A stretch of 28,572 nt of DNA from Bacteroidota bacterium (GTDB lineage: Bacteria > Bacteroidota > Bacteroidia > Chitinophagales > BACL12): NCBI GenBank assembly GCA_016706255.1, contig JADJJZ010000005.1, forward strand, positions 1-28,572. The letters run 5' to 3'. Every line of letters starts with the position of its first letter. The first letter of the stretch is position 1. Under the pieces are notes generated by a model. The model did no database searches and was not told where the DNA came from. It saw nothing but the letters and a program-made list of their open reading frames with translations. Shown piece after piece: positions 16,805 through 25,551 of this stretch. The translations under genes and the position numbers were made by a program.

Positions 16805-19385
16805 TTAGGCTTTTTTCTTCTTCTTTTCCTCTTTTTTGTCTTTGCCTTTATCTTTTTTCTTTTTGTCTTTTTCGCCGGCAGGATTTAATATCAGGCCTGC
16901 TGCATCTTTGTCGTATTCAACAACTATGGTATCACCTTCTTTAAATTTACCGGAAAGAATACTTTCTGCAAGCGGATCTTCCAGGTATTTTTGAATGGCG
17001 CGGTGTAAAGGACGTGCACCGAATTGCGGGTCGTACCCTTTTTCACTTAAAAATTCTTTGGCGCTATCCTCTAACTGGAGTTTGTAATTTAATGTTTCCA
17101 GTCTGTTTTTTACATCGCGTAAAGTGATATCGATAATTTTGAAAATGTCTTCGCGACTCAATGAATTAAATATTACCACATCGTCGATACGATTTAAAAA
17201 CTCAGGTGAGAAGGTACGCTTTAACGCTGTTTCAATTACACCTTTATTATTTTCATCTTGCGACAATTGTTTTGCCTGCGTTGAAAATCCAACTCCTGAA
17301 CCAAAATCTTTTAACTGACGTGCACCAATATTAGAGGTCATAATGATTAAGGTATTTTTGAAATCAATTTTTCTACCTAAACCATCAGTAAGCATACCAT
17401 CATCTAATACTTGTAATAAAATATTAAAAATATCCGGATGGGCTTTTTCTATTTCATCTAATAAAATAACGCTGTATGGTTTTCTGCGAACTTTTTCAGT
17501 AAGCTGACCACCTTCTTCGTAACCAACGTATCCCGGAGGCGCACCAATTAATCGGCTCACGCTGAATTTTTCCATGTATTCGCTCATATCGATACGCACC
17601 AGCGAATCTTTTGAATCGAATAAATATTCACTCAACACTTTTGCCAATCCTGTTTTACCAACGCCGGTAGGTCCGAGGAAAATAAATGAACCGATTGGTT
17701 TTTCGGATCTTTTAATCCAACACGATTACGTTGAATGGCGCGTGTAATTTTAAGAATGGCTTCATCCTGACCAATAACACCGCGACGTAATTCATCGCCC
17801 ATGCCTACCAATTTAGTACCTTCACTTTGAGCGATGCGTTTGGTTGGTATACCGGTCATCATCGCTACTACTTCTGCAATATCATCTTCGGTAACCGGAT
17901 AACGTTCACTTTTAACATGCTCTTCCCATTTAGTTTTTTCTTTATCTAAATCTTCGAGCAAACGTTTTTCAGTATCGCGCAATTTTGCTGCTTCTTCGTA
18001 ACGCTGACTTTTTACTACTTTATTTTTTTCTTCTTTAATCTCTTCAATCTGGCCTTCGAGTTTTACAATTTCATCTGGCACGTGAATATTTTTAAATGCA
18101 CGCGTGCACCAACTTCATCTAAAACATCAATGGCTTTATCCGGAAGGAAACGGTCGGTAATATATCTTGTACTTAAAGTAACACAAGCTTTAATTGCTTC
18201 AGTCGAATAAATTACATTGTGAAACTCTTCATATTTCGATTTAATATTTGTAAGAATTTCAACTGTTTCTTCAGGTGAAGGCGGATCAACCAATACTTTT
18301 TGGAAACGACGGTCTAAAGCGCCATCTTTTTCAATGTACTGACGATATTCATCTAAAGTGGAAGCACCAATACATTGGAGTTCACCACGTGCTAAAGCCG
18401 GTTTAAATATATTGGATGCATCAAGAGAACCTGTTGCACCACCTGCGCCGACAATTGTATGAATTTCATCGATAAATAAAATCACATCGCGATTTTTTTC
18501 GAGTTCGTTCATAATTGCTTTCATTCGCTCTTCAAACTGACCGCGGTATTTTGTTCCTGCAACCAATGCTGCAAGGTCGAGCATGATAATACGTTTGTCG
18601 AACAACACACGCGATACCTTACGCTGAATAATGCGCAATGCTAAACCTTCCACAATTGCAGTTTTACCCACACCCGGTTCACCAATTAGAATCGGATTAT
18701 TTTTTTTGCGTCGGCTTAAGATTTGAGAAACACGTTCTATTTCTTCCTGACGGCCAACAATCGGGTCGAGACGACCTTCTTCGGCAGCGCGTGTTACATC
18801 GCGGCCAAAATTATCAAGTACAGGCGTTTTTGATTTTGCATTTCCCGGTTTGCGTGGCACATTAAAGCCACGGTCGCCTTTATCTTCTTCTTCAAAACCA
18901 TCATCTTCCTGCTGGTTGGTTGGAGGCGTATCTTTTAAACCTTTATCCTGACGAACATAATCGAGTTCCTGACGGAATACGTCATAGTCCACGTCAAATT
19001 GTCCTAAAATCTGTGTTGCGATGTTATCCTTGTTTTTCAGGATAGACAACATGAGGTGTTCAGTGCCTATTGTATCACTTTTGAGCACTTTGGCTTCAAG
19101 CACAGTTATTTTGAGCACCTTTTCAGCTTGTTTGGTAAGTGGCAAACTGCCTGCATTAAAGGGCTGGCGTGAGGTTTTGTCCTTTATGGCATCCTCCACC
19201 GTTTTGCGCAGTACGGCGATATCTACGTCGAGGCTCATCAGCACTTTTATGGCAAGACCGTCGCCATCACGTATCAGTCCGAGCAGTAAATGTTCGGTAC
19301 CAATATGGTCGTGTCCCAGTCGCAGCGCCTCTTCACGGCTGTAAGAGATCACTTCTTTTACTTTTGGAGAAAATTTTGCGTCCAT
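16805..19385 (-). CDS. clpC: ATP-dependent Clp protease ATP-binding subunit ClpC, frameshifted twice
   Basis: The N-terminus MDAKFSPKVKEVISYSREEA begins a pair of Clp-N repeats (GHDHIGTEHLLLGLIRDGDG and DTIGTEHLMLSILKNKD). The first AAA+ domain has Walker A GEPGVGKTAIVEGLALRI and Walker B VILFIDEIHTIVGAGG. The middle coiled region includes the UVR-like QRYEEAAKLRDTEKRLLEDL. The second AAA+ domain has Walker A GPTGVGKTGLAKVLSEYL, Walker B SVILLDEIEKAHPDIF and the C-terminal motif GYDPQFGARPLHRAIQKYLE. Missing bases near 18090 and in the T-run near 17700 break the frame; restored, it is about 860 residues. It unfolds substrates for ClpP in the cytoplasm. The last 30 residues are an unusual lysine tract, KKKKDKGKDKKEEKKKKKA. 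It is divergent from the STAS gene, with a direct repeat in the shared upstream region. Confidence 0.95.
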
Positions 19386-19440
19386 TATATCTTTCTTTCA
19401 AATTTTGAACCATCCCTGCAATCCTGACAAAATAACAAGG

Positions 19441-19461
19441 AAAGTTGTGATAAAGTTGTGA
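19441..19461. repeat. Direct repeat upstream of clpC
   Basis: AAAGTTGTGA occurs at 19441-19450 and again at 19452-19461, an 11-bp period or one helical turn. It lies 56-76 bp upstream of the clpC start, in the divergent promoter region shared with the STAS gene. It may be a regulator site. Confidence 0.5.
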
Positions 19462-19538
19462 CTTGATTGTCGTTTTAGTGTAAACGTTACAGTCCAAATA
19501 AAATTCCCTTTCCCGGTGTTTTCTAATTGACTAACAAA

Positions 19539-19567
19539 TTTGGAAAAATTTTAATTACTTACCTTCG
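19539..19567 (+). promoter_or_regulatory. Putative promoter of STAS-rnz
   Basis: TTTG (19539-19542), 17 nt, then TACCTTCG (19560-19567), one base off TAnnTTTG. The STAS start codon follows 38 nt later. Confidence 0.45.
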
Positions 19568-19604
19568 CAGGGTAAAGTTTATTTTTACACCTAATAACAA
19601 CAGT

Positions 19605-19976
19605 ATGAAGTTTACAGTAGACAAAAAAGAGCGTTATTGCATTTTTAAGCTAGATGAGCCTAAATTGGACTCTATTATATCAGCCAACCTGAAAAGTGAG
19701 CTTGTAATCCTTAACCAGGAAGGGTTTCGCAACATTATTTGCGACCTGAGCGACGTTAATTTTATCGATTCTTCTGGGTTGAGTGCCCTATTAATTGGTC
19801 ACCGCCTATGTAAAGAGTCGAACGGAACCTTTGTGTTGACGGGCTGTGGCGACTCTACCGTGAAGCTGATCAAGATATCGCAACTGGATACCATTTTGAA
19901 TGTGGTGCCTACCGAAAGTGAGGCTACCGACTTCATTTTAATGGAAGAAATTGAACGCGAAATAGGCGAAGAATAA
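19605..19976 (+). CDS. STAS-domain anti-anti-sigma-like protein
   Basis: The 123-residue protein starting MKFTVDKKERYCIFKLDEPK has the STAS fold order, with the central strand-turn NIICDLSDVNFIDSSGLSAL. The Ser of the DSSGL motif (residues 56-57) is the residue phosphorylated by partner kinases in SpoIIAA/RsbV-type proteins. The helix LIGHRLCKESNGTFVLTG and the acidic tail EEIEREIGEE follow. I chose the ATG at 19605 over an upstream in-frame ATG at 19527 because it begins the domain cleanly and follows the promoter-like element. No cognate anti-sigma kinase or sigma factor is in the window, so its pathway is not known. Its stop is 3 nt before the rnz start, so the two are co-transcribed. Confidence 0.85.
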   Translation: MKFTVDKKERYCIFKLDEPKLDSIISANLKSELVILNQEGFRNIICDLSDVNFIDSSGLSALLIGHRLCKESNGTFVLTGCGDSTVKLIKISQLDTILNVVPTESEATDFILMEEIEREIGEE

Positions 19977-19979
19977 ATA

Positions 19980-20900
19980 ATGTCGTTTTCGGTAACCGTT
20001 ATCGGGAGCAATAGTGCCATACCTGCGCATGGGCGACACCCAAGTGCTCAGGTGGTAAATATCAACGATAAATTATATTTGATTGATTGTGGTGAAGGCA
20101 CGCAAATGCGGTTCAACGAGCTGGGCATTAAGTGGATGAAAATCAATCATATTTTTATTTCCCATTTACACGGCGACCATTATTTCGGATTAATTGGAGT
20201 TGTTTCCACTTATCATTTATTAAAACGCAACAGGCCATTATATATTTATGGGCCGCAAGCATTAATTGATATTCTGCAAATACAATTGCAAGTTGGGCAA
20301 ACTGATTTATGTTATGAATTAGTTTTTCGTGCACTTGACCCAACACGTTCGGAAACAATTTTTGATGGTGAAGATATTACCATTGATACCATTGTATTAA
20401 AACACCGAATAGATTGTGTAGGATTTTTATTTCGGGAAAAACAGCGGGAAAGAAAAATAAATCGTGAAAAATTTCATGAGTTGGATATTCCTGTTGAATT
20501 AATTCCGGAAATAAAAAAAGGAAAAGATATTCTGGATGAAAAAACCGGAGAACGGATTTTAAATAAAGATATTACGCTGGATCCATTGCGTGCACGCGCT
20601 TATGCCTATTGTTGCGACACGGCTTTAAATCCTGAAATGGCAGCACAAATAAAAGGTGTAGATTTATTGTATCACGATTGCACTTTTGATGCAGCCGGTG
20701 AACAACGCGCGGCAGATACTTTTCATTCCACAACTTTACAAGCTGCACAAATGGCTTCGCTTGCTGCTGTAAATAAATTAATGATCGGACACTTTTCTTC
20801 TAAGTACGATGATTTAAGACCATTGCTTGAAGAAGCAAAAACGGTATTTGAAAATAGTATTCTTGCTATTGAGGGGAAGGTGGTTGTGGTGGAGAGGTGA
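19980..20900 (+). CDS. rnz: Ribonuclease Z (tRNA 3' endonuclease)
   Basis: The 306-residue protein is the usual size for short bacterial RNase Z and is intact. It starts MSFSVTVIGSNSAIPAHGRH. The metal-binding motif HLHGDH (residues 62-67, in ISHLHGDHYFGLIG) is followed by an exosite-type insertion around residues 150-200, CCDTALNPEM (metal-ligand Asp), DLLYHDCTF, and FHSTTLQAA and MIGHFSSKYDD with further His ligands. It is a metallo-beta-lactamase-fold enzyme that trims pre-tRNA 3' ends so that CCA can be added, which fits the lack of encoded CCA in the tRNA-Pro of this window. It follows the STAS gene at 3 nt and is convergent with the T9SS gene ending at 20929, with no obvious terminator in the 28-bp gap. 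Confidence 0.95.
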   Translation: MSFSVTVIGSNSAIPAHGRHPSAQVVNINDKLYLIDCGEGTQMRFNELGIKWMKINHIFISHLHGDHYFGLIGVVSTYHLLKRNRPLYIYGPQALIDILQIQLQVGQTDLCYELVFRALDPTRSETIFDGEDITIDTIVLKHRIDCVGFLFREKQRERKINREKFHELDIPVELIPEIKKGKDILDEKTGERILNKDITLDPLRARAYAYCCDTALNPEMAAQIKGVDLLYHDCTFDAAGEQRAADTFHSTTLQAAQMASLAAVNKLMIGHFSSKYDDLRPLLEEAKTVFENSILAIEGKVVVVER

Positions 20901-20928
20901 AATAAAATCTGTTATTTTTTTTGCCTCA

Positions 20929-22407
20929 CTAATTTTCAATAAAAAGTTTTTCAATAGTTGATTGATTGTTGAGCCCTGTTATGTTAACAAAATACATTCC
21001 ACTTACCAAATCACCAATATAAATTCCATTATTTTGTATTTGTGTGATATATTTAACAAGATGACCTGTTATATCTGTAATTGTTATGGAATTAATATTT
21101 GCAAGCGACAAATTATTATCTGAAAATTTAAAATAAATATTATCACTTGCCGGGTTGGGGTAAATTAAAAATGTTTCATTTGGCAAAATATCTTTCACAG
21201 CAATTTGTAATGTATCACACTCACTGCCTGCGAGGGGGCCGAGGTTATAGTTGGGCATGTTGGGGAGGGTTGCTGTGCAGCGTGCATCACCGAGTGGAAT
21301 AGTAAGCGTATCAAAATTGCAAGAGAGGCCTTCATTTGACGGATTATTAATAACACTTATGTTTTGATTAGCAAAAGAATATTCATAATGGGCATAGTTT
21401 TCTTGAAATAATGGAACGTAAATCTTTTCATCCCTAGCAATTTGTAATGCACCTAATTGATAATTTTCATATGTGTTGGAATATATCATAATTCGGCTAT
21501 CTTCAATCGGTTCCGGGCACGAAATACAATATTGATATAAAATTCCTTCAGAAGGCCATGTTACATATAACATTCTGTTATCATTTGAAAACTCACAACC
21601 ATAAGAGCCAACTTCATGGAAAATTGATTTCATACTTGAAAAAGTACCCGAACACCGATTAAAATCAAATAATAAAACATATGAATTTCGTGTAAAAGCA
21701 AGTTTTGAACCATCTTGAGAAAATTTCATTTGACCAGTTGAACCAGCACCAGGAGGACCTAAGTCGGGCAAACCTGTAAAGCATTGAGTAAACGGCCCGA
21801 GTATTGTATCCGGTGTAATTAAAAAAGTTGCTAAACATAAAGTCGTATCATTGGCACTCGAGAGCATAGTAGTTAACCACCAATCTCGACCGTTCGCATG
21901 TTTTACTGCATGCATCTTTTCATCTAAATATCCCGTGAATACATCCTTATTTTTTGAAACTACATCGCCCTGCCCACCATTTAAAGTCATTTCAACTATC
22001 GAGTATTCAAGTCCATAATTATCTGGTGGGCCATTTTCAGCTTGTAATTGAAATATATAATACATGGTATTGCTACCCGGTTTGGGTAAAATTGTAACAC
22101 CTTGTGTTATACTGGATGGGTCATCAAATGATAATTTACCAATATTTAAACTATCACCATTAGGCATTACTTCATTATTACGGTCCCATACTTTTTGCCC
22201 GTTGGTATAAAATAGCAAATTACCTAAAGAATCTGATATAGATGCACTGGCTTCATGAGATAAAATAGATGTTTTATAAAACGTCGGTATTGGGGTTGAA
22301 AAGTTTAGACCGACACTATCACCAAAAACCCAGTTGTTGCTATTTTGCTGTGAAAAAGCATTGCAGCCAAAAAGGACTGCAATGCTCAATACAAATAATC
22401 TATACAT
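20929..22407 (-). CDS. T9SS cargo protein, probable beta-propeller
   Basis: The intact 492-residue protein has a signal peptide (MYRLFVLSIAVLFGCNAFSQ). It begins its mature part with NNWVFGDSVGLNFSTPIPT. Repeated blade-like strands follow, such as DSLGNLLFYTNGQKVWDRNN, GSTGQMKFSQDGSKLAFTRN and CEFSNDNRMLYVTWPSEGIL, the pattern of WD40-like propellers in Bacteroidota surface proteins. It ends with a type A sorting domain: FLIYPNPASDNIYFKFSDNN, ITITDITGHLVKYI, DLVSGMYFVNITGLNN, ending KLFIEN. The gene starts 4 nt after the stop of the upstream beta-helix gene, so it is the second gene of that operon. Its sorting domain is clearly paralogous to that neighbour's. No catalytic motif is seen; the role is likely structural or binding at the surface. 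Confidence 0.85.
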   Translation of the reverse strand: MYRLFVLSIAVLFGCNAFSQQNSNNWVFGDSVGLNFSTPIPTFYKTSILSHEASASISDSLGNLLFYTNGQKVWDRNNEVMPNGDSLNIGKLSFDDPSSITQGVTILPKPGSNTMYYIFQLQAENGPPDNYGLEYSIVEMTLNGGQGDVVSKNKDVFTGYLDEKMHAVKHANGRDWWLTTMLSSANDTTLCLATFLITPDTILGPFTQCFTGLPDLGPPGAGSTGQMKFSQDGSKLAFTRNSYVLLFDFNRCSGTFSSMKSIFHEVGSYGCEFSNDNRMLYVTWPSEGILYQYCISCPEPIEDSRIMIYSNTYENYQLGALQIARDEKIYVPLFQENYAHYEYSFANQNISVINNPSNEGLSCNFDTLTIPLGDARCTATLPNMPNYNLGPLAGSECDTLQIAVKDILPNETFLIYPNPASDNIYFKFSDNNLSLANINSITITDITGHLVKYITQIQNNGIYIGDLVSGMYFVNITGLNNQSTIEKLFIEN

Positions 22408-22411
22408 GTGT

Positions 22412-25039
22412 TTAATTTTCGATAATTAATTTTTGGATTATTGGTTTTTTGTTTACTGATGTAATTTGTAAAATATAAAATCCGCTTTTGAGGTCACCAA
22501 CATAAATACTATTGTTTTGCTGTTGGGTAAGGTTTTTAACAATATTTCCTGTTACATCGTAAATTTGTATATTATTAATATCCTTAACACTTAAATTATT
22601 ACCGGTAAAAAGCAGATTGATATAGTTACTGGCCGGATTCGGGGCAACAATGATTTCACTATTCGGCAAATATTTTCTTACATCGATACTTAACGGATTA
22701 TTTTTCGGCATGAGTGTATCTAACATTGCCCTTGCCTGGTAAACCCCGGGGCCATTTAATTTACCGTCCATATCAGCTATGGTTATTAAATTTTCCTGAT
22801 CTTCCGGACTCAATTCAAACACACCATCAATATTTATATTATCCAAATAAATTTGACTTGTTTGTTGCCAGTAATTTTCTATTTCATTTACAGGTGTTAT
22901 GTTTGTAAGAATATCCTGGGCGTTTACAAAATTTCGAGTCGAAATTGCATCTACCAAATCAAAGAATGATGGAATATTAGTTAATTCAATAGCAGCATAT
23001 AAATGCAGTAGTTCCTCAGAAACTAAATCCAAATTTATACTGCCCTTAGCAACTTTGCTCCAAAAACCATATTGTAAAAACCAACTTTCCGGCGAACTAA
23101 CCACCAAATTATCGTTAAAATTAGTGGCCCAATTATAGTATTGGGATTCTAAATTTTCAACTAATATTTCTGCGCTTAATCGCATGTCATCGTATGCTAA
23201 GCAATTTGTTCCGCCTACATCATTAAAGTTTGGTAATGTACCCAAAATAGGGTCAAGTAATGCCCCTGGAATATCATACTCTATCCCTGAATCTTCAAAA
23301 TTCCAATTAACTGCAGTACAATCGGTTGTACTTACATCCTCAAATGATGTTACCCGATTAGCTATAGAAGCCGGCTCCCAATAATTACCTGATGGCCCCG
23401 GGCCAGTTGGTTGCTGAATATCAGGACCGATTGGTGGTGTAAATGCATCGCCTCCAATATCTAATAAATAAAATCCAATATCAGCGTATTCTAATTTATT
23501 ACAATACATATTACTTCCTGTCATGGTGTTGGTCATAAAAACACCAACTCCTGATGTAAATGTGCTATTACCTTCTAATATTAAATCGGGACATTCTTCA
23601 AAATAAAAACCGGTCTGGTAGGGTATGTAACTACCATTAGTTCCATAAGTGGAGTTTCGATAAATATAAGCTTCAGGGCAATTACTGGCTAATAATCCAT
23701 GTCCTGCATATGCTCCACCGGTATTCGTAGTTGCTTCGTAATACAGCGAATTGTATAAAATTTGTGGTGCCTCAATGTTAGTTAATACAAGACCATTTAA
23801 AACATGGATAGACTCATTGGTTTCCATTGTAAAATTTGGTGCGCTGAGTGTATTATTTTCTACATTAAAACCTATGGGTTTTAGAGAAGGATGAAACGAG
23901 ACTAATTCTTCCATTATATTTCCATAAATATAAAGGGGGTCAGCATTTGGGTTGTCGTCAATATTTACACCGAATTTTTCAAAGTTGGTTACTCTGTTTA
24001 ATTTAATTTCTACAACTCCACAATTATTTTCAACTAATATTCCAACCTTCATATTAAAGTTACCTTCTTCTTCATAATCGGCGGTTATTCTGTTTTGCCA
24101 TATATAACTATCAATCCGATTACTTACTACAATCCCTTTATCTGCATTTTCTATCCAGTTATTATAACCATCTGTTACATTAGAACCAACATTTAAATAA
24201 TGGTCGCTACCACCTGAGCCGGTTGCATAAATTCCTGTTTGAAAAATAGAAGCAGGCTCCGAGCCTAAAGAAGTAAGCGTACCATTTGCGCCAATTAAAT
24301 CATGGATGTAATTATCCTGAATAACTACATTTGAATTGTTAGTTCTTATTGCAACATTAAGTGATTCAAATTCATTAAAAGTAGTTGAAGGATCATCATA
24401 ATCATACGTATCACCAATTAAAAAGGGTGTTGCCGGTGTTACAGAATTAAGTACTATGCCATAATCTCCAACTTCACCTGATTTTGGCGAAATGAGAGAA
24501 GGTGCTGTAAAATATGTATCATCAATTGAACTAGTAATGGCCCCAGCAGTAGTAAACGGTTGAACTTTTATCCCTATTTCATTATTACAAAATGTAGCAT
24601 TCGTAACAGTAAAAAATGATTCACTACCACCATTATTTTCAGCTAATAAACCAATTAAGGCATTTGCAATTGTTGCATCATTAATAGTTACAGTTCCACC
24701 CGCTCTAACACGAATTCCTTTCCACAATGCGCTTAATGAATATAATTGCGCCGTTCCAGTTATGGTTAAATTCCCGCCATTTTTTACAACAATTTCCTTT
24801 CCAGCCGCAATTTCTAAACATGTAGCACCATCAATAGTAAAATCACCTTCAATTAATAAATCATCTGTAATACAATAGTGTTGACTGGTCCATGAATCAG
24901 GGTAACCTGTTATTGCAGGTGCAGCGGAGCATGTCCCTCCACAAGCTGTATAACATTGTGCAATTGCTAAATTAGGTAAACCAAGGAGCATAACTACTCC
25001 AAATATATATATATATAGGTTTTTCACAAAATTTTTCAT
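22412..25039 (-). CDS. T9SS cargo protein, right-handed beta-helix
   Basis: The intact 875-residue protein opens with MKNFVKNLYIYIFGVVMLLG and a signal peptide ending near AIAQ. A cysteine-containing N-terminal motif (CYTACGGTCSAAP) and then a long run of parallel beta-helix rungs follow (DDLLIEGDFTIDGATCLEI, GGNLTITGTAQLYSLSALWK, GIRVRAGGTVTINDATIANA, GIVVSNRIDSYIWQNRIT, GILVENNCGVVEIKLNRVTN). A less repetitive part from about residue 620 precedes the type A sorting domain: IIVAPNPASNYINLLFTGNN, IQIYDVTGNIVKNL, DLKSGFYILQITSVNKK, ending KLIIEN. Beta-helices of this type bind or cleave polysaccharides, but I see no clear lyase residues. It is first in a two-gene operon with a strong promoter at 25239-25268 and a leader of roughly 190 nt. 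Confidence 0.9.
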   Translation of the reverse strand: MKNFVKNLYIYIFGVVMLLGLPNLAIAQCYTACGGTCSAAPAITGYPDSWTSQHYCITDDLLIEGDFTIDGATCLEIAAGKEIVVKNGGNLTITGTAQLYSLSALWKGIRVRAGGTVTINDATIANALIGLLAENNGGSESFFTVTNATFCNNEIGIKVQPFTTAGAITSSIDDTYFTAPSLISPKSGEVGDYGIVLNSVTPATPFLIGDTYDYDDPSTTFNEFESLNVAIRTNNSNVVIQDNYIHDLIGANGTLTSLGSEPASIFQTGIYATGSGGSDHYLNVGSNVTDGYNNWIENADKGIVVSNRIDSYIWQNRITADYEEEGNFNMKVGILVENNCGVVEIKLNRVTNFEKFGVNIDDNPNADPLYIYGNIMEELVSFHPSLKPIGFNVENNTLSAPNFTMETNESIHVLNGLVLTNIEAPQILYNSLYYEATTNTGGAYAGHGLLASNCPEAYIYRNSTYGTNGSYIPYQTGFYFEECPDLILEGNSTFTSGVGVFMTNTMTGSNMYCNKLEYADIGFYLLDIGGDAFTPPIGPDIQQPTGPGPSGNYWEPASIANRVTSFEDVSTTDCTAVNWNFEDSGIEYDIPGALLDPILGTLPNFNDVGGTNCLAYDDMRLSAEILVENLESQYYNWATNFNDNLVVSSPESWFLQYGFWSKVAKGSINLDLVSEELLHLYAAIELTNIPSFFDLVDAISTRNFVNAQDILTNITPVNEIENYWQQTSQIYLDNINIDGVFELSPEDQENLITIADMDGKLNGPGVYQARAMLDTLMPKNNPLSIDVRKYLPNSEIIVAPNPASNYINLLFTGNNLSVKDINNIQIYDVTGNIVKNLTQQQNNSIYVGDLKSGFYILQITSVNKKPIIQKLIIEN

Positions 25040-25091
25040 AAATTAAAATTTTAGTGGTTAAATTAAAATGTATCGTAAAAGTGGAATGTTC

Positions 25092-25117
25092 GCAGTATTA
25101 TTAATAAATAATACCGC
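25092..25117. promoter_or_regulatory. Hairpin in the T9SS operon leader
   Basis: GTATTATT (25095-25102) and AATAATAC (25107-25114) form a perfect 8-bp stem around AATA. One mismatch and a further GC pair of bases extend it to 25092-25117. It lies 56-75 nt upstream of the start codon within the predicted leader, so it is either an RNA hairpin or a DNA operator. Confidence 0.45.
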
Positions 25118-25226
25118 TATTGCTGGCGAAACAATAAGGCAGGGTTCTTGAGGTCAAAAGCAAAGCTGCTTAATAATCGAAATAAGATTAGTAGAAAATA
25201 TGTTGTCAATTTGGCATACATATGTC

Positions 25227-25241
25227 TTGATTTATAATCAA
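25227..25241. promoter_or_regulatory. Palindrome at the T9SS operon transcription start
   Basis: TTGATT-TAT-AATCAA is a perfect inverted repeat overlapping the downstream edge of the -7 element (25239-25246), where a repressor dimer would block initiation. Confidence 0.4.
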
Positions 25242-25268
25242 ATTTAACCTACTTAATGTACTTTTCAA
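25239..25268 (-). promoter_or_regulatory. Promoter of the T9SS two-gene operon
   Basis: On the minus strand, TTG (25266-25268), exactly 19 nt, then TAAATTTG (25239-25246): a full match to the Bacteroidota housekeeping promoter TTG-N19-TAnnTTTG. It implies a leader of about 190 nt. Confidence 0.7.
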
Positions 25269-25300
25269 TGGTGTATGTAATATTTATTTTTAAATAATTT

Positions 25301-25328
25301 ATTTAATTTTATATATATAAAATTAAAT
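25301..25328. repeat. 28-bp perfect AT palindrome
   Basis: The 14 bases ATTTAATTTTATAT are followed by their exact reverse complement. It lies upstream of the T9SS operon promoter and 21 bp from the terminator at 25350, in DNA made only of A and T. Confidence 0.7.
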
Positions 25329-25349
25329 GTCTTGATTCTCAATTATATA

Positions 25350-25380
25350 TAAAAAAATCCCGCACTTCTCAGTGCAGGAT
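25350..25380 (-). terminator. Terminator of the regulator/membrane-peptide unit
   Basis: ATCC-GCACT and AGTGC-GGAT pair around TCTC with one mismatch (C opposite A). On the minus strand the stem is followed by a T-run (A-run 25350-25356 on plus). It is about 20 nt past the stop of the 48-residue membrane peptide. Confidence 0.75.
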
Positions 25381-25401
25381 TAAATAAATGCTATAATTAT
25401 T

Positions 25402-25549
25402 TTACAACAAATCGCGAATCATCCAAATAATAATTAATGCCATAATAGCTACTATTATTATTCCGATAACAATATTGAGTGCTGTAGAAGCGACGGATTC
25501 TTCTTTTACCTGCTGAGTAGCCTGTTTTTTTCAGCTTGTTTTTTGACAT
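25402..25549 (-). CDS. 48-residue single-helix membrane peptide
   Basis: Removing one T from the T7 run at 25525-25531 gives a frame from the ATG at 25547-25549: MSKNKLKKQATQQVKEESVA, then the hydrophobic helix LNIVIGIIIVAIMALIIIWM and the tail IRDLL, ending at TAA 25402-25404. As printed, the frame instead gives a polar, unconvincing product. A short basic N-terminus, an 18-20 residue helix and a basic tail make it a typical small inner-membrane protein. It starts 2 nt after the stop of the NtrC-family regulator and a terminator follows it, so the two form one transcription unit. I know no family for it. It was missed by simple frame calling because of the indel. Confidence 0.65.
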
Positions 25550-25551
25550 GA

